A stretch of 64,000 bases of DNA from Marinihelvus sp036351115 (GCA_036351115.1 JAZBOL010000142.1:65461-129460), one strand, 5' to 3'. Shown: positions 44,915-54,013, counted from the stretch's first letter. Numbers and translations are program-made. The notes: a model not told the origin generated them from the letters alone.

Positions 44915-45221
44915 GGCGAAGCCCGTGTGGTTTGGCAGGTCGTCGAGATTAACACAGCGGCCCGGGCTCCAAGACGCGCACAACGTTTGATCCGGGACGG
45001 ATCCCCGCCGTCGTCTCCTCGGCGATCGAGGGAAACCTGACGTGGGTCAATCCGCCAGGAGTCCGTAGGCATATCATGAGAATCTAAATTAGTTAATACT
45101 AATATATCCCGGCGGGCGGGTTCTTTTTCCTTCCTGCCCGGGCCTGGCTACCAGGAGCCCCGTGGCCGAAACAAGAACCCTCCGAAGTGGTTCGAGGCTC
45201 CAGTGATCTGGAGGAAAGACC
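44915..45221. other. 307-bp intergenic region between divergent genes with an AT-rich inverted repeat
   Basis: No gene of reasonable length is seen here. The middle is markedly AT-rich. The 6-bp arms ATTAGT/ACTAAT (45088-45103, 4-bp centre) form the only clear dyad. GGAGG precedes the downstream ATG by 7 bases. Promoters for the SDR gene on the left and the secreted protein gene on the right must lie in it; a dyad here could be an operator for either. Confidence 0.4.
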
Positions 45222-46271
45222 ATGAAGCATGCCTGTTTCCCGCTAGCCCTCATGCTGAGCACTGCCGCGGTGAATGCCCAGGAAAATTTCCTGACCGACC
45301 CCGTGACTCCTTACCCACCCGGGTGCCTGACCAATACGGAGGCCATGGACCTCATCCCTGGCCGCGAGACCGTGATCACCACCGGTCGCGTCAGCTTCAC
45401 CTCCTGGGCGCTTGGCGTTCCTGACGGTGATTTTCTGGAGGTCGACGTCTCCCTGATTCGCCGCGGGTGTGCCGAGCCTGAACGGTCCGTGCTGATCGTC
45501 GAACTCGATGTGATCGACGATGGGGATGAAACGCCGCATGCCATCAGGATGCCGTACTTTCGCGCAGACCGCTTCGGTGTGATGCACGATATCCGGGGTG
45601 TGGCCGAACCCAACTCCTGGGGCCTGCATTCCTCCGGCGACTGGTTGGGTGAAGGACAGTCGATCCGGCTCTTTCTCGACGGCCCGGACATGGCGCACCC
45701 GGATTTCGATCCGGAGCGTGCCCTGACGCCGGAGGAATACAACGGCGACTGGGTTCTCGAGATTTACGAGCCCCTGTGGACCGCCTACCGGATCGATGTA
45801 CCGGAGTACCGGGATCAGTTGCGGCCGGACGCCTTCGTGCTCAACGGCCGCCTGTCCGGTATCTGGTGGGTGCCGGATGCCCCGGACCAGGGAATCTACC
45901 TGGGGTTTCATGAACGCGCCAACGCCGAGACGGGCGTCGTTTTCTTTTCCTGGAATACCTTCGGGCCCGACGGAGAAAACCTGTGGTTTTCCGGCACCGG
46001 CCACTACGCAATGGGGGACGAGTCAGTCGAAATCGACATGGTCTGGGTGACCGATGGCGAGTTCATGGGGTCGACCCCCGCATCCCGGACATCGGCCGGA
46101 ACGGTCACGCTGACCGCGAACAGCTGCAATGACCTGACCTTTACCTTTGATGTCGACTATCCGGGGCTGGAGCCGGGCTCCCGACGGCTGGTCCGGCCCT
46201 TCTCGCTGGAGACCCAGGGCTATGCCTGCCGGGACCGGCAAGCCCGGCAGGACGCGCTGTTGTCTCCCTGA
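45222..46271 (+). CDS. Secreted protein with C-terminal SGxWYxP-type module
   Basis: The 349-residue protein has a signal peptide (MKHACFPLALMLSTAAVNA) and an N-terminal half rich in beta-strand patterns. Near residue 212 it enters a module beginning GIWWVPDAPDQGIYLGFHE, passing FSWNTFGPDGENLWFSGTGHY and ending in an anti-parallel strand set. The same order (GTWYDADQDGQG..., WYTYRADGSGDPLWLIGEGP) appears in the tandem spondin protein at 54867-56729, so the two share a domain. Such modules are common on secreted proteins of Xanthomonadales relatives in my recollection. No function assigned. The ribosome site is GGAGG. Confidence 0.75.
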   Translation: MKHACFPLALMLSTAAVNAQENFLTDPVTPYPPGCLTNTEAMDLIPGRETVITTGRVSFTSWALGVPDGDFLEVDVSLIRRGCAEPERSVLIVELDVIDDGDETPHAIRMPYFRADRFGVMHDIRGVAEPNSWGLHSSGDWLGEGQSIRLFLDGPDMAHPDFDPERALTPEEYNGDWVLEIYEPLWTAYRIDVPEYRDQLRPDAFVLNGRLSGIWWVPDAPDQGIYLGFHERANAETGVVFFSWNTFGPDGENLWFSGTGHYAMGDESVEIDMVWVTDGEFMGSTPASRTSAGTVTLTANSCNDLTFTFDVDYPGLEPGSRRLVRPFSLETQGYACRDRQARQDALLSP

Positions 46272-46293
46272 TCCCGACGGCGCGGTTTCTCCC

Positions 46294-46317
46294 CGGGGCT
46301 CCTTGCGGGGCCCCGGT
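46294..46317. terminator. GC-rich hairpin between convergent genes
   Basis: CCGGGGC (46294-46300) and GCCCCGG (46311-46317) form a 7-bp perfect stem with a 10-base loop. It lies between the secreted protein (+) and the PLP enzyme (-). No U-tract follows, so it is at best a weak or factor-assisted terminator. Confidence 0.5.
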
Positions 46318-46352
46318 CCGCTGGCGGTCGGCCGCGCATTTCTTTTCCCTCC

Positions 46353-47459
46353 TTACATCCGCGGCCTGGCGAGCGCGCCGGCCAGGTGATCGATGACTTC
46401 GTCTTCCGTGCTTCGATAGGCGCCCATGGCAGCCGCGGTCAGGCACGAATGAACCGGCAACACGTGCACCAGATCGCCGATTCGAACCCGGTCCAGCCGC
46501 GCCCTGGGCAAACGCAGCATGCCGTGTTCCTGGGAGAGCGCGGTCAGATAAAGCGGCTCCTGAATCGGGCGCCAGCCCGCGCCGTCCGCCGCCGCCAGTT
46601 TTCCATAAACGGCCTGTCCCCCGACGTCCAGCGAGTCGCGGGAGAAATGCACGCTTCCGCCGTGGATCACGATCTCCCCGCGTTCCGGGTAACGGCCGAC
46701 CACCGGGCAGGCCATGGCGACGGCGATGTCGTCCTCCGAACAGGTCCCAAGACTCGCCTGGAAGAGATCGTAGAAGACGAAGTTGCCCGGGGTGATTTCG
46801 TCGGCGCCCGGAAATCCCCGGGCCCCGCTGCATCCCGGCGTATCACCCACGAGTACCGTGGGCCTCTCACTCGAGAAATGGCGTTTGAGTTGAGCCAGGG
46901 CCCCGAGCGCCGTGGCGAGGATTGACTGCCGGTCTTTCACGGCCTCGTGTTTGTAGGTGTTTCCGGGATGGCAGTAGAAACCCCGGAACGCCAGGCCGGG
47001 AACGCGCTTCGCCGACGCCATCAGCGCTTCGACACGGTCGATCGACGCGGCTGGAATGCCGGTCCGGCCGTAGCCGGCGTCAATATCCACGTAGTAGTCC
47101 AGGGGTGGGCCGGCGCGACCCGTGAGCCCGGCGATCGCTTCCGGGTTGTCGAGCAGAACGCCCAGCCGGCACCGGTCGGCGAGGGCGCTGAACCGGTCGG
47201 CCTCTCCCGGGTTGTAAGGGAACGCGACCAGGATGTCTTCCCACCCGTCGTCGGCGAAGTACTCGGCCATCCGGAGGGACGAAACCGTAATGCGGTCAAC
47301 ACCCTCGTTGCGAAGCCAGTGGCCCACGATCCGGGACTGGTGGGTTTTGCAGTGGGGTCGCAGCGTAACGCCGGCCTCGCGGGCGCGCCGCAGCATGCCG
47401 CACAGGTTTTTCCTGCAGCGGTGCGGGTCGAGCAGAAGCGTGGGCTCGGCGATGATCAT
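46353..47459 (-). CDS. PLP enzyme of the D-threonine aldolase/D-serine dehydratase (alanine racemase N-terminal) family
   Basis: The 368-residue protein has the alanine-racemase-like TIM barrel with the PLP lysine in LRPHCKTHQS (about residue 40). YYVDIDAGYGRTG follows, and the C-terminal metal site LPVHSCLTAA (His-x-Cys) is the zinc- or manganese-binding signature of D-threonine aldolases and eukaryotic-type D-serine dehydratases. It should act on D-amino acids, cleaving or deaminating a 3-hydroxy substrate. I chose the ATG at 47459 because the conserved family start begins there. It lies just downstream of a strong terminator that ends the preceding gene. Confidence 0.88.
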   Translation of the reverse strand: MIIAEPTLLLDPHRCRKNLCGMLRRAREAGVTLRPHCKTHQSRIVGHWLRNEGVDRITVSSLRMAEYFADDGWEDILVAFPYNPGEADRFSALADRCRLGVLLDNPEAIAGLTGRAGPPLDYYVDIDAGYGRTGIPAASIDRVEALMASAKRVPGLAFRGFYCHPGNTYKHEAVKDRQSILATALGALAQLKRHFSSERPTVLVGDTPGCSGARGFPGADEITPGNFVFYDLFQASLGTCSEDDIAVAMACPVVGRYPERGEIVIHGGSVHFSRDSLDVGGQAVYGKLAAADGAGWRPIQEPLYLTALSQEHGMLRLPRARLDRVRIGDLVHVLPVHSCLTAAAMGAYRSTEDEVIDHLAGALARPRM

Positions 47460-47467
47460 GTGACACC

Positions 47468-47500
47468 AAAAAAAACGGGCTGCCATGGTAGCAGCCCGTT
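47468..47500 (-). terminator. Intrinsic terminator of the 853-residue secreted protein gene
   Basis: AACGGGCTGC and GCAGCCCGTT (47474-47483 and 47491-47500) form a 10-bp perfect stem with a 7-base loop. On the minus strand it is followed by eight T residues (47468-47475), an ideal intrinsic terminator. It ends transcription of the gene whose stop is at 47530, and separates it from the PLP enzyme gene. Confidence 0.9.
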
Positions 47501-47529
47501 CAATCCCCGGTTTCCCGGTCAGTTGTCGA

Positions 47530-50091
47530 TCAGTCGAACGTTACTTCCAGGGCTTGCGCTGCGCCTTCCGTCAGGTCGAGCACCTCGAGCATGCCGAGGG
47601 CCGTATCACCGTTCGCGGACTGCAGGCGTACCGAGTAGGCGCCGGGATCGAGCGTCATCAGGATGGCTGATTCGCTCGGGTCGGCGGGCGCCTTGCCCGT
47701 GGCGCTGATCTCCGCGGCATTGGCGGCGTCGCCCCAGTCGTCATTGAACTCGATGACGTCCGTTCCGCGGAAGAGCGCGATGAAGGGATCTTCGATCGTC
47801 GGTTCGAGGTTGATCGAAGGTCCGCGTCCCCGAATCAGGATCTGGCGGGGCTCCTCACCCTTGATGATGAATCCACCGATCAACTGCTCCGGACCGACGC
47901 CAACCTTGGCGCGGGTGGAGATGTTGACGAGCTTCGATGCGCTCTGGTCGACGTCCATGACCTCGAAGATGCCCACGCCCAGATCCGTGCCTGGCACCCC
48001 TTGGAGCACCGCTGAATAGGTGCCGGGTTCGAGGCACTGATACATGGCCGATTCAAGCGGGTCCGACGGCGCGAGGCCCAGATTGGCGATCTTGTTGGCG
48101 TCGGGATGCGCGCCCCAGTTGTCGTTGGTATCGATCGGCAGTCCGCCGGGCAGTTTCACGAGTCTCAGGATCGGATCCTGCAGCGTGTCCACGGGGAGGC
48201 TCATGCTCGGGCCCCGGCCTCGGACGACCACGCATTTCTGCTCGTTGCCGGCGATGACAAATCCGCCGAAGATCGCTTCAGGTCCCGTGCCGACCTCGGC
48301 ACGACCGGAGCCGTTGTACAGCTCGTTCTCGACGGTTTCTTCCTCGTAGTCGATCACGAGTTTGGCGTTCAGTACCGCGGTGGGTTTCCGGTCGCCCTTG
48401 ATGTAGACGGCAAGGTCGAAATCATCGGTCATGGGCAGGCCGTTGCTCGTGACCGGCTGCTCGCCTTCCGGTGAGACGATGGTCACGAAATCGTTGGCGG
48501 TGACGTCCACCCAGCCCTTGCTCGTGGCGAGCGGCGAGGGGCCTTCGGGATTGTCTTCCTCCCAGTCCAGGAGGTTGATCACCGTGGTCACCAGTTCGCC
48601 CACCTCGTACTTGATGTTCTCCTTGGTGAACGGCGGCTCGCTGCATTCCTCCACCGGGACTTCGAGACCGGGAATATCCTGCCCGAACTTGTTGGGCTTC
48701 AGGCGCCAGCGCGGCCCCGAAACCAGTTCCAGGCCTTCCGACGCCATTTCCCCTTCGGTCAGGGGGACAGGAAAGCCCACGTGGTTGAAGAACTGATCGT
48801 CCTCCGGACCAATGGATCCGCTGCCGTCTCCATCGAGAATGCGATAGGACCACTCGAAGGGATCGCGGTTGATCGTGGTGTAGTAGGCGTTCGTGAAGCC
48901 GCCGGTCAGATCCGCTGACAGGGGCTGGGGCTGGGTCGCGGGATCCGCGGCCAGGTTCGGATAGGCGAACTGGCCATTGCGCAGGACGGTTCCGGCGGGC
49001 AGGGGGGTCGGCGCGATGTCGCCTTCACCCGTGATGAAGTCGCCATCGCCCTCGTAGCAAGGTCGCGTCGAAATCCAGTACTCGTCACCCCCGACTTCCT
49101 CGATCCGGTAGTCCGGCTTGCGACCCGTGGCGCCCTCGTTTTCGAGGTCCTCCGGCCGTAGCTGGTCATTCGGGTTGTTGGTGATCCAGTGCGTCACGTG
49201 CAGTTCCGCCCTGTTGACCACGAAATTGGCGCCGGGCGCTTTCCATTCCTCCGGCAGGGGCAGGCGGGCATAGAGCCGCACGTCCCGGGGGCGCTTGATG
49301 AGGCTCCCCCAGCGATAGAGCACCTTGCCGTCGTCCTTCAGGGTGATGGAGTAGTCGCTGCTCGCGGCGATGTTGTCGAGCACCTCGGTGTTGTCGTTGG
49401 GATCCATGGGATTGAACACCGGGTCGTATACTTCGCCGGGCTGCCCGTCGCTGAGCACGCGAACCTCGTTGCTCAGCTCATTGTCCGCGCAGTTCACCAG
49501 CGCGGGCTCGTCCGGAAAACCCAGGAGTTGCTGTTCGCCGGTGAACGGGTCGGCGAACTGGTAGGGGACTACCTCGTGGCAGCTCAACACGTGTTCCATC
49601 ACGCTGTAGTGTTCGGTGGAGCACTTGACCGAGTTGCCGCCCAGACCCGTGCACCAGGTGCCCAGCGGGGGTTTGACCTTGAAAAAGTCGGTCTCGGCGT
49701 TGGAAATCTTCACGCCGATGACCGTGTCGCCATCCTCGATGTTGCCGGCGTAGCCTTCGCCGTAGTCGAAGTCCCGCACTTTCGCCCTGGCGCCGAGAAA
49801 GTCCACCACGTTGAAGCCGAATTCGCTGTCGATGGGATAGAGCGTGACCCCTTCCTTGTCGATGATGGGTGCGACGGGACAGGTGTCCTGGGTGACGCCG
49901 GGGATACAGAGAATGGTGTCGTCCTGCACAGCGCCGGCGGGGCCGAAGGTCGAGCCGTCAAAGCCGCCCATGACGTCGTCGATGGAAAAGACGTGGACGG
50001 GTGATTCGTAGGCCTGGGCGGGGAGGCCTGCCATGGTGCCGATCGAGGCGGCCACGGCGAGGGTGAGAATCCTGGGTTTGAGCCTGGTCAT
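47530..50091 (-). CDS. Large secreted protein with two C-terminal tandem repeats
   Basis: The 853-residue protein has a signal peptide (MTRLKPRILTLAVAASIGTM, ending PAQA). The N-terminal two-thirds (about 30-570) have scattered cysteines that probably form disulphides and no family I recognise. The last third (about 595-845) is two tandem copies of about 125 residues. Each contains GRGPS, an N-DNWG or NDDWGD strand turn, LAPSDPLESA/KAPADPSESA, and a PGTYSAVLQG/PGAYSVRLQS ending. I know this unit from Verrucomicrobia and related secreted proteins, where it also occurs in tandem. The ribosome site is AGGAG. A strong terminator follows. Function unknown; probably surface or extracellular. Confidence 0.8.
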   Translation of the reverse strand: MTRLKPRILTLAVAASIGTMAGLPAQAYESPVHVFSIDDVMGGFDGSTFGPAGAVQDDTILCIPGVTQDTCPVAPIIDKEGVTLYPIDSEFGFNVVDFLGARAKVRDFDYGEGYAGNIEDGDTVIGVKISNAETDFFKVKPPLGTWCTGLGGNSVKCSTEHYSVMEHVLSCHEVVPYQFADPFTGEQQLLGFPDEPALVNCADNELSNEVRVLSDGQPGEVYDPVFNPMDPNDNTEVLDNIAASSDYSITLKDDGKVLYRWGSLIKRPRDVRLYARLPLPEEWKAPGANFVVNRAELHVTHWITNNPNDQLRPEDLENEGATGRKPDYRIEEVGGDEYWISTRPCYEGDGDFITGEGDIAPTPLPAGTVLRNGQFAYPNLAADPATQPQPLSADLTGGFTNAYYTTINRDPFEWSYRILDGDGSGSIGPEDDQFFNHVGFPVPLTEGEMASEGLELVSGPRWRLKPNKFGQDIPGLEVPVEECSEPPFTKENIKYEVGELVTTVINLLDWEEDNPEGPSPLATSKGWVDVTANDFVTIVSPEGEQPVTSNGLPMTDDFDLAVYIKGDRKPTAVLNAKLVIDYEEETVENELYNGSGRAEVGTGPEAIFGGFVIAGNEQKCVVVRGRGPSMSLPVDTLQDPILRLVKLPGGLPIDTNDNWGAHPDANKIANLGLAPSDPLESAMYQCLEPGTYSAVLQGVPGTDLGVGIFEVMDVDQSASKLVNISTRAKVGVGPEQLIGGFIIKGEEPRQILIRGRGPSINLEPTIEDPFIALFRGTDVIEFNDDWGDAANAAEISATGKAPADPSESAILMTLDPGAYSVRLQSANGDTALGMLEVLDLTEGAAQALEVTFD

Positions 50092-50232
50092 GAAGTGTTC
50101 TCCTGTAGCTTTTATGGATGGGTCTCTGCTGATGCATACCCGGCACCAGAGGACGTTTTGGCGGTCGTGCGCTTGTCGCCGCCGGTTTCCAGGAGTTTGT
50201 TATTGCCTTTCGTCGCCCCTGTGATTTCAGGA

Positions 50233-50269
50233 TGCCCTAATTTAGAAAGATAAGAATTGACTTAGGGCA
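50233..50269. promoter_or_regulatory. Inverted repeat upstream of the 853-residue secreted protein gene
   Basis: TGCCCTAA (50233-50240) and TTAGGGCA (50262-50269) are perfect 8-bp arms around an AT-rich 21-bp centre. It lies in the 211-bp gap before the large secreted protein gene (-) and just after the stop of the small secreted protein (-). It may be an operator or, less likely, a terminator without a T-run. Confidence 0.4.
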
Positions 50270-50302
50270 AGTTCGGGTGCGGCTCGCGGCGCCTTCCCAT
50301 GC

Positions 50303-50692
50303 TCACCCGCCCGATCTCGCGGGTTTGCGTTGTTCGCCCCATGGGCGGACGCCGGGTTCCGCGTCTTCTTCGAGGCAGCTGCAGCGGCAGGCGTCCAGGC
50401 GCTTGCCCTGACCCTTGCGTTGTTGCTCCATGGATACGCCCAGTGCTTCCCGGCACGCGGCCTGCTCCTTCCGGGCCTGTGCCATGAGGCTTTCCCGCTC
50501 CTCTGCCGATTCGCTTTCCAGGATGGCCGGGCAGCTGCACCAGTCCGGATCCGGGGGGGAGTCGGGCGGGGACTCGTCGGCAAGCACCAGGCTCGACAGG
50601 AACAGCAGCAGGGTGAATACCGTTGACAGGGCCAGCCATCGCTGACCGAATCGGGATTGGCGTATCATGGGATTGGCGAATACGGTTTTCAT
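50303..50692 (-). CDS. Small exported cysteine-containing protein
   Basis: The 129-residue protein has an N-terminal signal (hydrophobic LALSTVFTLLLFLSSLVLA, about residues 22-40). A short acidic/proline stretch with DWCSCP follows, then a charged helical region, and a second cysteine cluster CRCSCLEE, giving six cysteines in two close groups. No family recognised. I chose the ATG at 50692; a frame open further upstream has low-complexity sequence. It is divergent from the membrane-bound LuxR-type gene, about 105 bp apart, and may be regulated by it. Confidence 0.65.
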   Translation of the reverse strand: MKTVFANPMIRQSRFGQRWLALSTVFTLLLFLSSLVLADESPPDSPPDPDWCSCPAILESESAEERESLMAQARKEQAACREALGVSMEQQRKGQGKRLDACRCSCLEEDAEPGVRPWGEQRKPARSGG

Positions 50693-50797
50693 GTCCACCA
50701 GCTTGACAAGGCACAGGAATTTCCGCAGGGGACACATGTCCCATAGCCCACGGGGCATTCGCCATAAGGACACCCGCAATCCCGGACTGGACAACCT

Positions 50798-51319
50798 ATG
50801 AAGGACTTGCTGATCGCTGCCCTGCTTGCGGCCATCGTTGTTTTGAAAGCGCTGGATCTCCGGGCCGACATGACGGAGAACCTGCCCGCCAGCCACCTGG
50901 CCCAGGAGTGGGCTTTGCTGGTGCTGTCGCTGATCGGGTTTATTTATCTCGTCATCGAGATGCGACGTCGTACCCGCGCCCTGGAGCGGTTGAAGCAATC
51001 CCTGTCATTCAACCAGGAGCGGGTCGACTCCCTGGGCGCCGAGTTGCGCGCGGCGCGAGCGGAACACGGCAAGGCGGTGCGCCGGGAGTTCCAGGCCTGG
51101 AAGCTGACCGAAAGCGAGCAGCAGGTCGCCATGCTCATGCTCAAGGGACTGAGCCTCAAGGAAGTCGCCGCGATCCGTGACACGCGGGAAAAGACCGTGC
51201 GGCAGCAGGCGTCGAATATCTATGCCAAGTCCGGCATCGATGGGCGGCATGCCCTGGCAGCCTGGTTCCTGGAGGATTTCCTGTTCGTACCTGCCACCGG
51301 TGAGCGGGACGCTGCCTGA
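50798..51319 (+). CDS. Membrane-anchored LuxR-type transcriptional regulator
   Basis: The 173-residue protein has two N-terminal hydrophobic segments (about 4-22 and 36-54). A charged coiled-coil-like region (RRRTRALERLKQSLSFNQER and following, about 57-100) comes next, then a LuxR-type HTH (about 105-160; LTESEQQVAMLMLKGLSLKE, recognition helix REKTVRQQASNIYAKSG). There is no receiver, PAS or autoinducer domain, so the signal is probably sensed through the membrane part or by partner proteins. It is divergent from the small cysteine-rich exported protein. It is followed 4 bp later by an alpha/beta hydrolase gene, which suggests co-transcription. Confidence 0.82.
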   Translation: MKDLLIAALLAAIVVLKALDLRADMTENLPASHLAQEWALLVLSLIGFIYLVIEMRRRTRALERLKQSLSFNQERVDSLGAELRAARAEHGKAVRREFQAWKLTESEQQVAMLMLKGLSLKEVAAIRDTREKTVRQQASNIYAKSGIDGRHALAAWFLEDFLFVPATGERDAA

Positions 51320-51323
51320 GCTC

Positions 51324-52181
51324 ATGTCACGCATGACGCTGCTCATCGCCCTTGGCCTGCTGTTGGCGGGCCTGACCACGGCGCCGGTCATCGCCGACAA
51401 GGGCCAGTTCACCTTCGACGGGTGGCAAGGGCCGCCGATGAGGGTCTTCACATCACGACCGGACAGCCTGGAGCCTGACATGCCGGTGGTTTTCGTCATG
51501 CACGGCGTCCGGCGAAACGCGGATGAATACCGGGACCAGTGGCACGAGCTCGCCCTCGAGCACGACTTTTTCCTGGTCGTTCCCGAATTCACCGAGGCGG
51601 ACTTTCCCGGCTCGCGGGGCTACAACCTGGGTTTCCGGGAAGATGAGCAGGGCCGGCCCAGGCCGCGCAAGCTGTGGTCCTACTCGGCCATCGAACCGAT
51701 CTTCGATGAGGTGCGGCGGCGCGAGGGGCTCGGGACAAAACGCTATGCACTCTACGGGCATTCCGCCGGCTCGCAGTTCGTTCATCGCTTTATCTATTAC
51801 GTGCCCGACGCCCGGGTTTCCCGGATCGTGCCGGCCAACGCCGGCTGGTACCTGATGCCGGAGGCTGATGTACCCGCTCCCTACGGACTGGAAGACGCGG
51901 GGCTGACGGCGGAGATGCTGGTCTCCGCCTGGCGCAAGCCCGTGACCGTGCTGCTGGGTGAGCTCGATACGGACCCGCGGCATCGTCACCTGCGCCGGGC
52001 CCCGCAGGCCATGGCGCAGGGTGCGCACCGGTTCGCGCGGGGGCAACGGTTTTTTGCGCTAAACCGTGACGCGGCAGAGCAGAAGGGCGTTCCCTTCGGC
52101 TGGCGCCTGGCGACCGTCCCCGGCGTAGGCCACGAAAACCGGCGCATGGCGCCTGCCGCGGTTCCTTACCTGCTGGACTGA
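51324..52181 (+). CDS. Exported alpha/beta hydrolase
   Basis: The 285-residue protein has a signal peptide (about 1-24, ending PVIA). An alpha/beta-hydrolase fold follows: VVFVMHGVRRNADEY (oxyanion region), the nucleophile elbow YGHSAGSQF, and a late GVGHENRRM with the catalytic histidine. It resembles small secreted esterases and depolymerase-like hydrolases. The start at 51324 is 4 bp after the LuxR-type gene; the alternative ATG at 51333 is possible. The 3' end overlaps the convergent gamma-glutamyltransferase gene by 16 bp. Confidence 0.85.
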   Translation: MSRMTLLIALGLLLAGLTTAPVIADKGQFTFDGWQGPPMRVFTSRPDSLEPDMPVVFVMHGVRRNADEYRDQWHELALEHDFFLVVPEFTEADFPGSRGYNLGFREDEQGRPRPRKLWSYSAIEPIFDEVRRREGLGTKRYALYGHSAGSQFVHRFIYYVPDARVSRIVPANAGWYLMPEADVPAPYGLEDAGLTAEMLVSAWRKPVTVLLGELDTDPRHRHLRRAPQAMAQGAHRFARGQRFFALNRDAAEQKGVPFGWRLATVPGVGHENRRMAPAAVPYLLD

Positions 52182-54013
52182 GCGCTGCCCGCGGCTGCGG
52201 CCGGTTCGTCGATGCGGACGGGAGGCTTTTGCAGCCCCATGGCGGCCGCATGCGGTCGCCGCGGGTCTGGCGCTCCATGGAATTCACCGTCCTGCCAGAG
52301 GATGGACTGGGTGCTGCCCATGGTCTGCTGAAGGTCGATCTCGTGGCCCCTGGCCTCGAGGAGGCGGATGACCTCGGGATTCATGCCACGCTCGATACCG
52401 AGCTTCTGATTGCGCCATCCCTGGTGAATGCGCGGCTGGTGGGTGGCCACGGCTGCGTTGAGCCCGTGGTCGACCACGTTGACGATGATCTGCAGCACCA
52501 CGTTGATGATGCGGCTCCCGCCGGGCGTTCCCGTGACGAGCCAGACGCGGTCCTCGTCATCAAACACCATGGCGGGCGTCATCGTGGACAGCATGCGTTT
52601 GCCGGGGGCGAGGGCGTTCTTGTGGTCGTCGCCGTCCCGGAAACTGAAGTTACGCATCTGGTTGTCGAACAGGATGCCGGTTCCTTCCGCCACGAATCCG
52701 GACCCAAAGGAATAGCCCAGGGTATAGGTGTTGGCTACGGCATTGCCGTACCGGTCCATGATCGAAAAATGGGTGGTGTCGCGGCTTTCGAAGCGGCCGA
52801 GGTCCTCGGCCTCGATCGTGTCCACGTCGGCGACTGCGGCGAGGTCGATTTCCGCCGCCATGTGCCTGGCGAGGTCCTTGCTGATGTAGGCGTCCGTGCG
52901 CACCTCGACGAAGTCCGGGTCACCGAGCAGGGAGCGGCGGTTGGCCGCAGCGCGCTTCATGACCTCGGCGAGCAGGTGGAGCGACTGGGCGCTGCCCGGT
53001 CCGTACTCCGGCATGGGAAAGTGCTCCAGCATGTTGAGCATCTGGAGCAGGGTGACGCCGCCGGCGCTCACCGGCGGCACCGTGACCACGCGCTTGCCGC
53101 GGTAGGTGGTGGCCACCGGTTCGCGGTGTTTGACCTCGTAGCTGGCGAGATCGTCGAGGGTGAGAATACCGCCGCTGTCATTGAAGGAACGGGCGATGCG
53201 CCGGGCGAGTTCACCGCCATAGAAGGCCTCGGCGCCCTGCGCCATGAGCTGTTCCAGGGACCAGGCCAGATCGCTCTGCACGAGCCGGTCGCCGGCGGCC
53301 CAGGGCGTGCCGCCGGCCTTGAGGTACGCCGATCCCGGCGCATGAACGCTGAGCACGGCGCGAGCCTCATTGAGGGCAAAGGCCAGGTCAGGCCAGAGCT
53401 CGAAGCCGTCCCGGGCGAGGTCACGGGCCGGGCGCAGCAGGTCCTCCCAGGGCAGAGAGCCGTGTTCGGACCAGGCAAGATGCATCGCCGCCACGGTGCC
53501 CGGCACGCCGGCGGCTTCCGGGCCGAAGGTCAGGCGGTCGAAATCGATGTCGCCGTCCGAGCCCGTGTAATGCGCCCGGCTGGCGGCCAGGGGTGCGACG
53601 GAGCGGTAGTCGAGGGCTACGGTCTCCCGGGTCTCGGCCAGGTGCGCCAGCAGGAATCCGCTGCCGCCCAGGTTGCCGGCGCGGGGCAGGGTGACCGCCA
53701 GCGCGAAGGCCACGCCCACCGCTGCATCGATGGCGTTGCCGCCCCGGGCGAGGATGTCCCGGCCCACTTCGGTCGCCAGGCGATTCTGGGACACCACCAT
53801 GCCGTACTGCGCCCGCACCGGATGGTGAATCGCGTCGTAGCGAATGATGGGTTGGGACAGGGCTGCCCCGGACTCCGGAGTCTGCGCCCTGGCGCCCTGG
53901 ACGAAGCACAAGCCGGTCAGCAGCAACACGATCAGTGCACGGTCTTTCCACGTCCGGCTTACATCGTTGCGGGCGAGGACTGCCGGATTGGCGGGTTGAG
54001 AGTGAGTCTTCAT
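52166..54013 (-). CDS. ggt: Gamma-glutamyltransferase
   Basis: The 615-residue protein is synthesised as a proenzyme that cleaves itself before a conserved threonine. The visible motif is ESRDTTHFSIMD (about residue 412), the N-terminus of the small subunit. GYSFGSGF and TGTPGGSRI follow, and the large subunit has the usual GGNAIDAAVGVAFAL and GNLGGSGFLL segments. It transfers gamma-glutamyl groups from glutathione in the periplasm. I chose the ATG at 54013, which gives a signal segment (RALIVLLLTGLCFVQGARA). It converges on the alpha/beta hydrolase. Confidence 0.93.
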   Translation of the reverse strand: MKTHSQPANPAVLARNDVSRTWKDRALIVLLLTGLCFVQGARAQTPESGAALSQPIIRYDAIHHPVRAQYGMVVSQNRLATEVGRDILARGGNAIDAAVGVAFALAVTLPRAGNLGGSGFLLAHLAETRETVALDYRSVAPLAASRAHYTGSDGDIDFDRLTFGPEAAGVPGTVAAMHLAWSEHGSLPWEDLLRPARDLARDGFELWPDLAFALNEARAVLSVHAPGSAYLKAGGTPWAAGDRLVQSDLAWSLEQLMAQGAEAFYGGELARRIARSFNDSGGILTLDDLASYEVKHREPVATTYRGKRVVTVPPVSAGGVTLLQMLNMLEHFPMPEYGPGSAQSLHLLAEVMKRAAANRRSLLGDPDFVEVRTDAYISKDLARHMAAEIDLAAVADVDTIEAEDLGRFESRDTTHFSIMDRYGNAVANTYTLGYSFGSGFVAEGTGILFDNQMRNFSFRDGDDHKNALAPGKRMLSTMTPAMVFDDEDRVWLVTGTPGGSRIINVVLQIIVNVVDHGLNAAVATHQPRIHQGWRNQKLGIERGMNPEVIRLLEARGHEIDLQQTMGSTQSILWQDGEFHGAPDPRRPHAAAMGLQKPPVRIDEPAAAAGSAQSSR

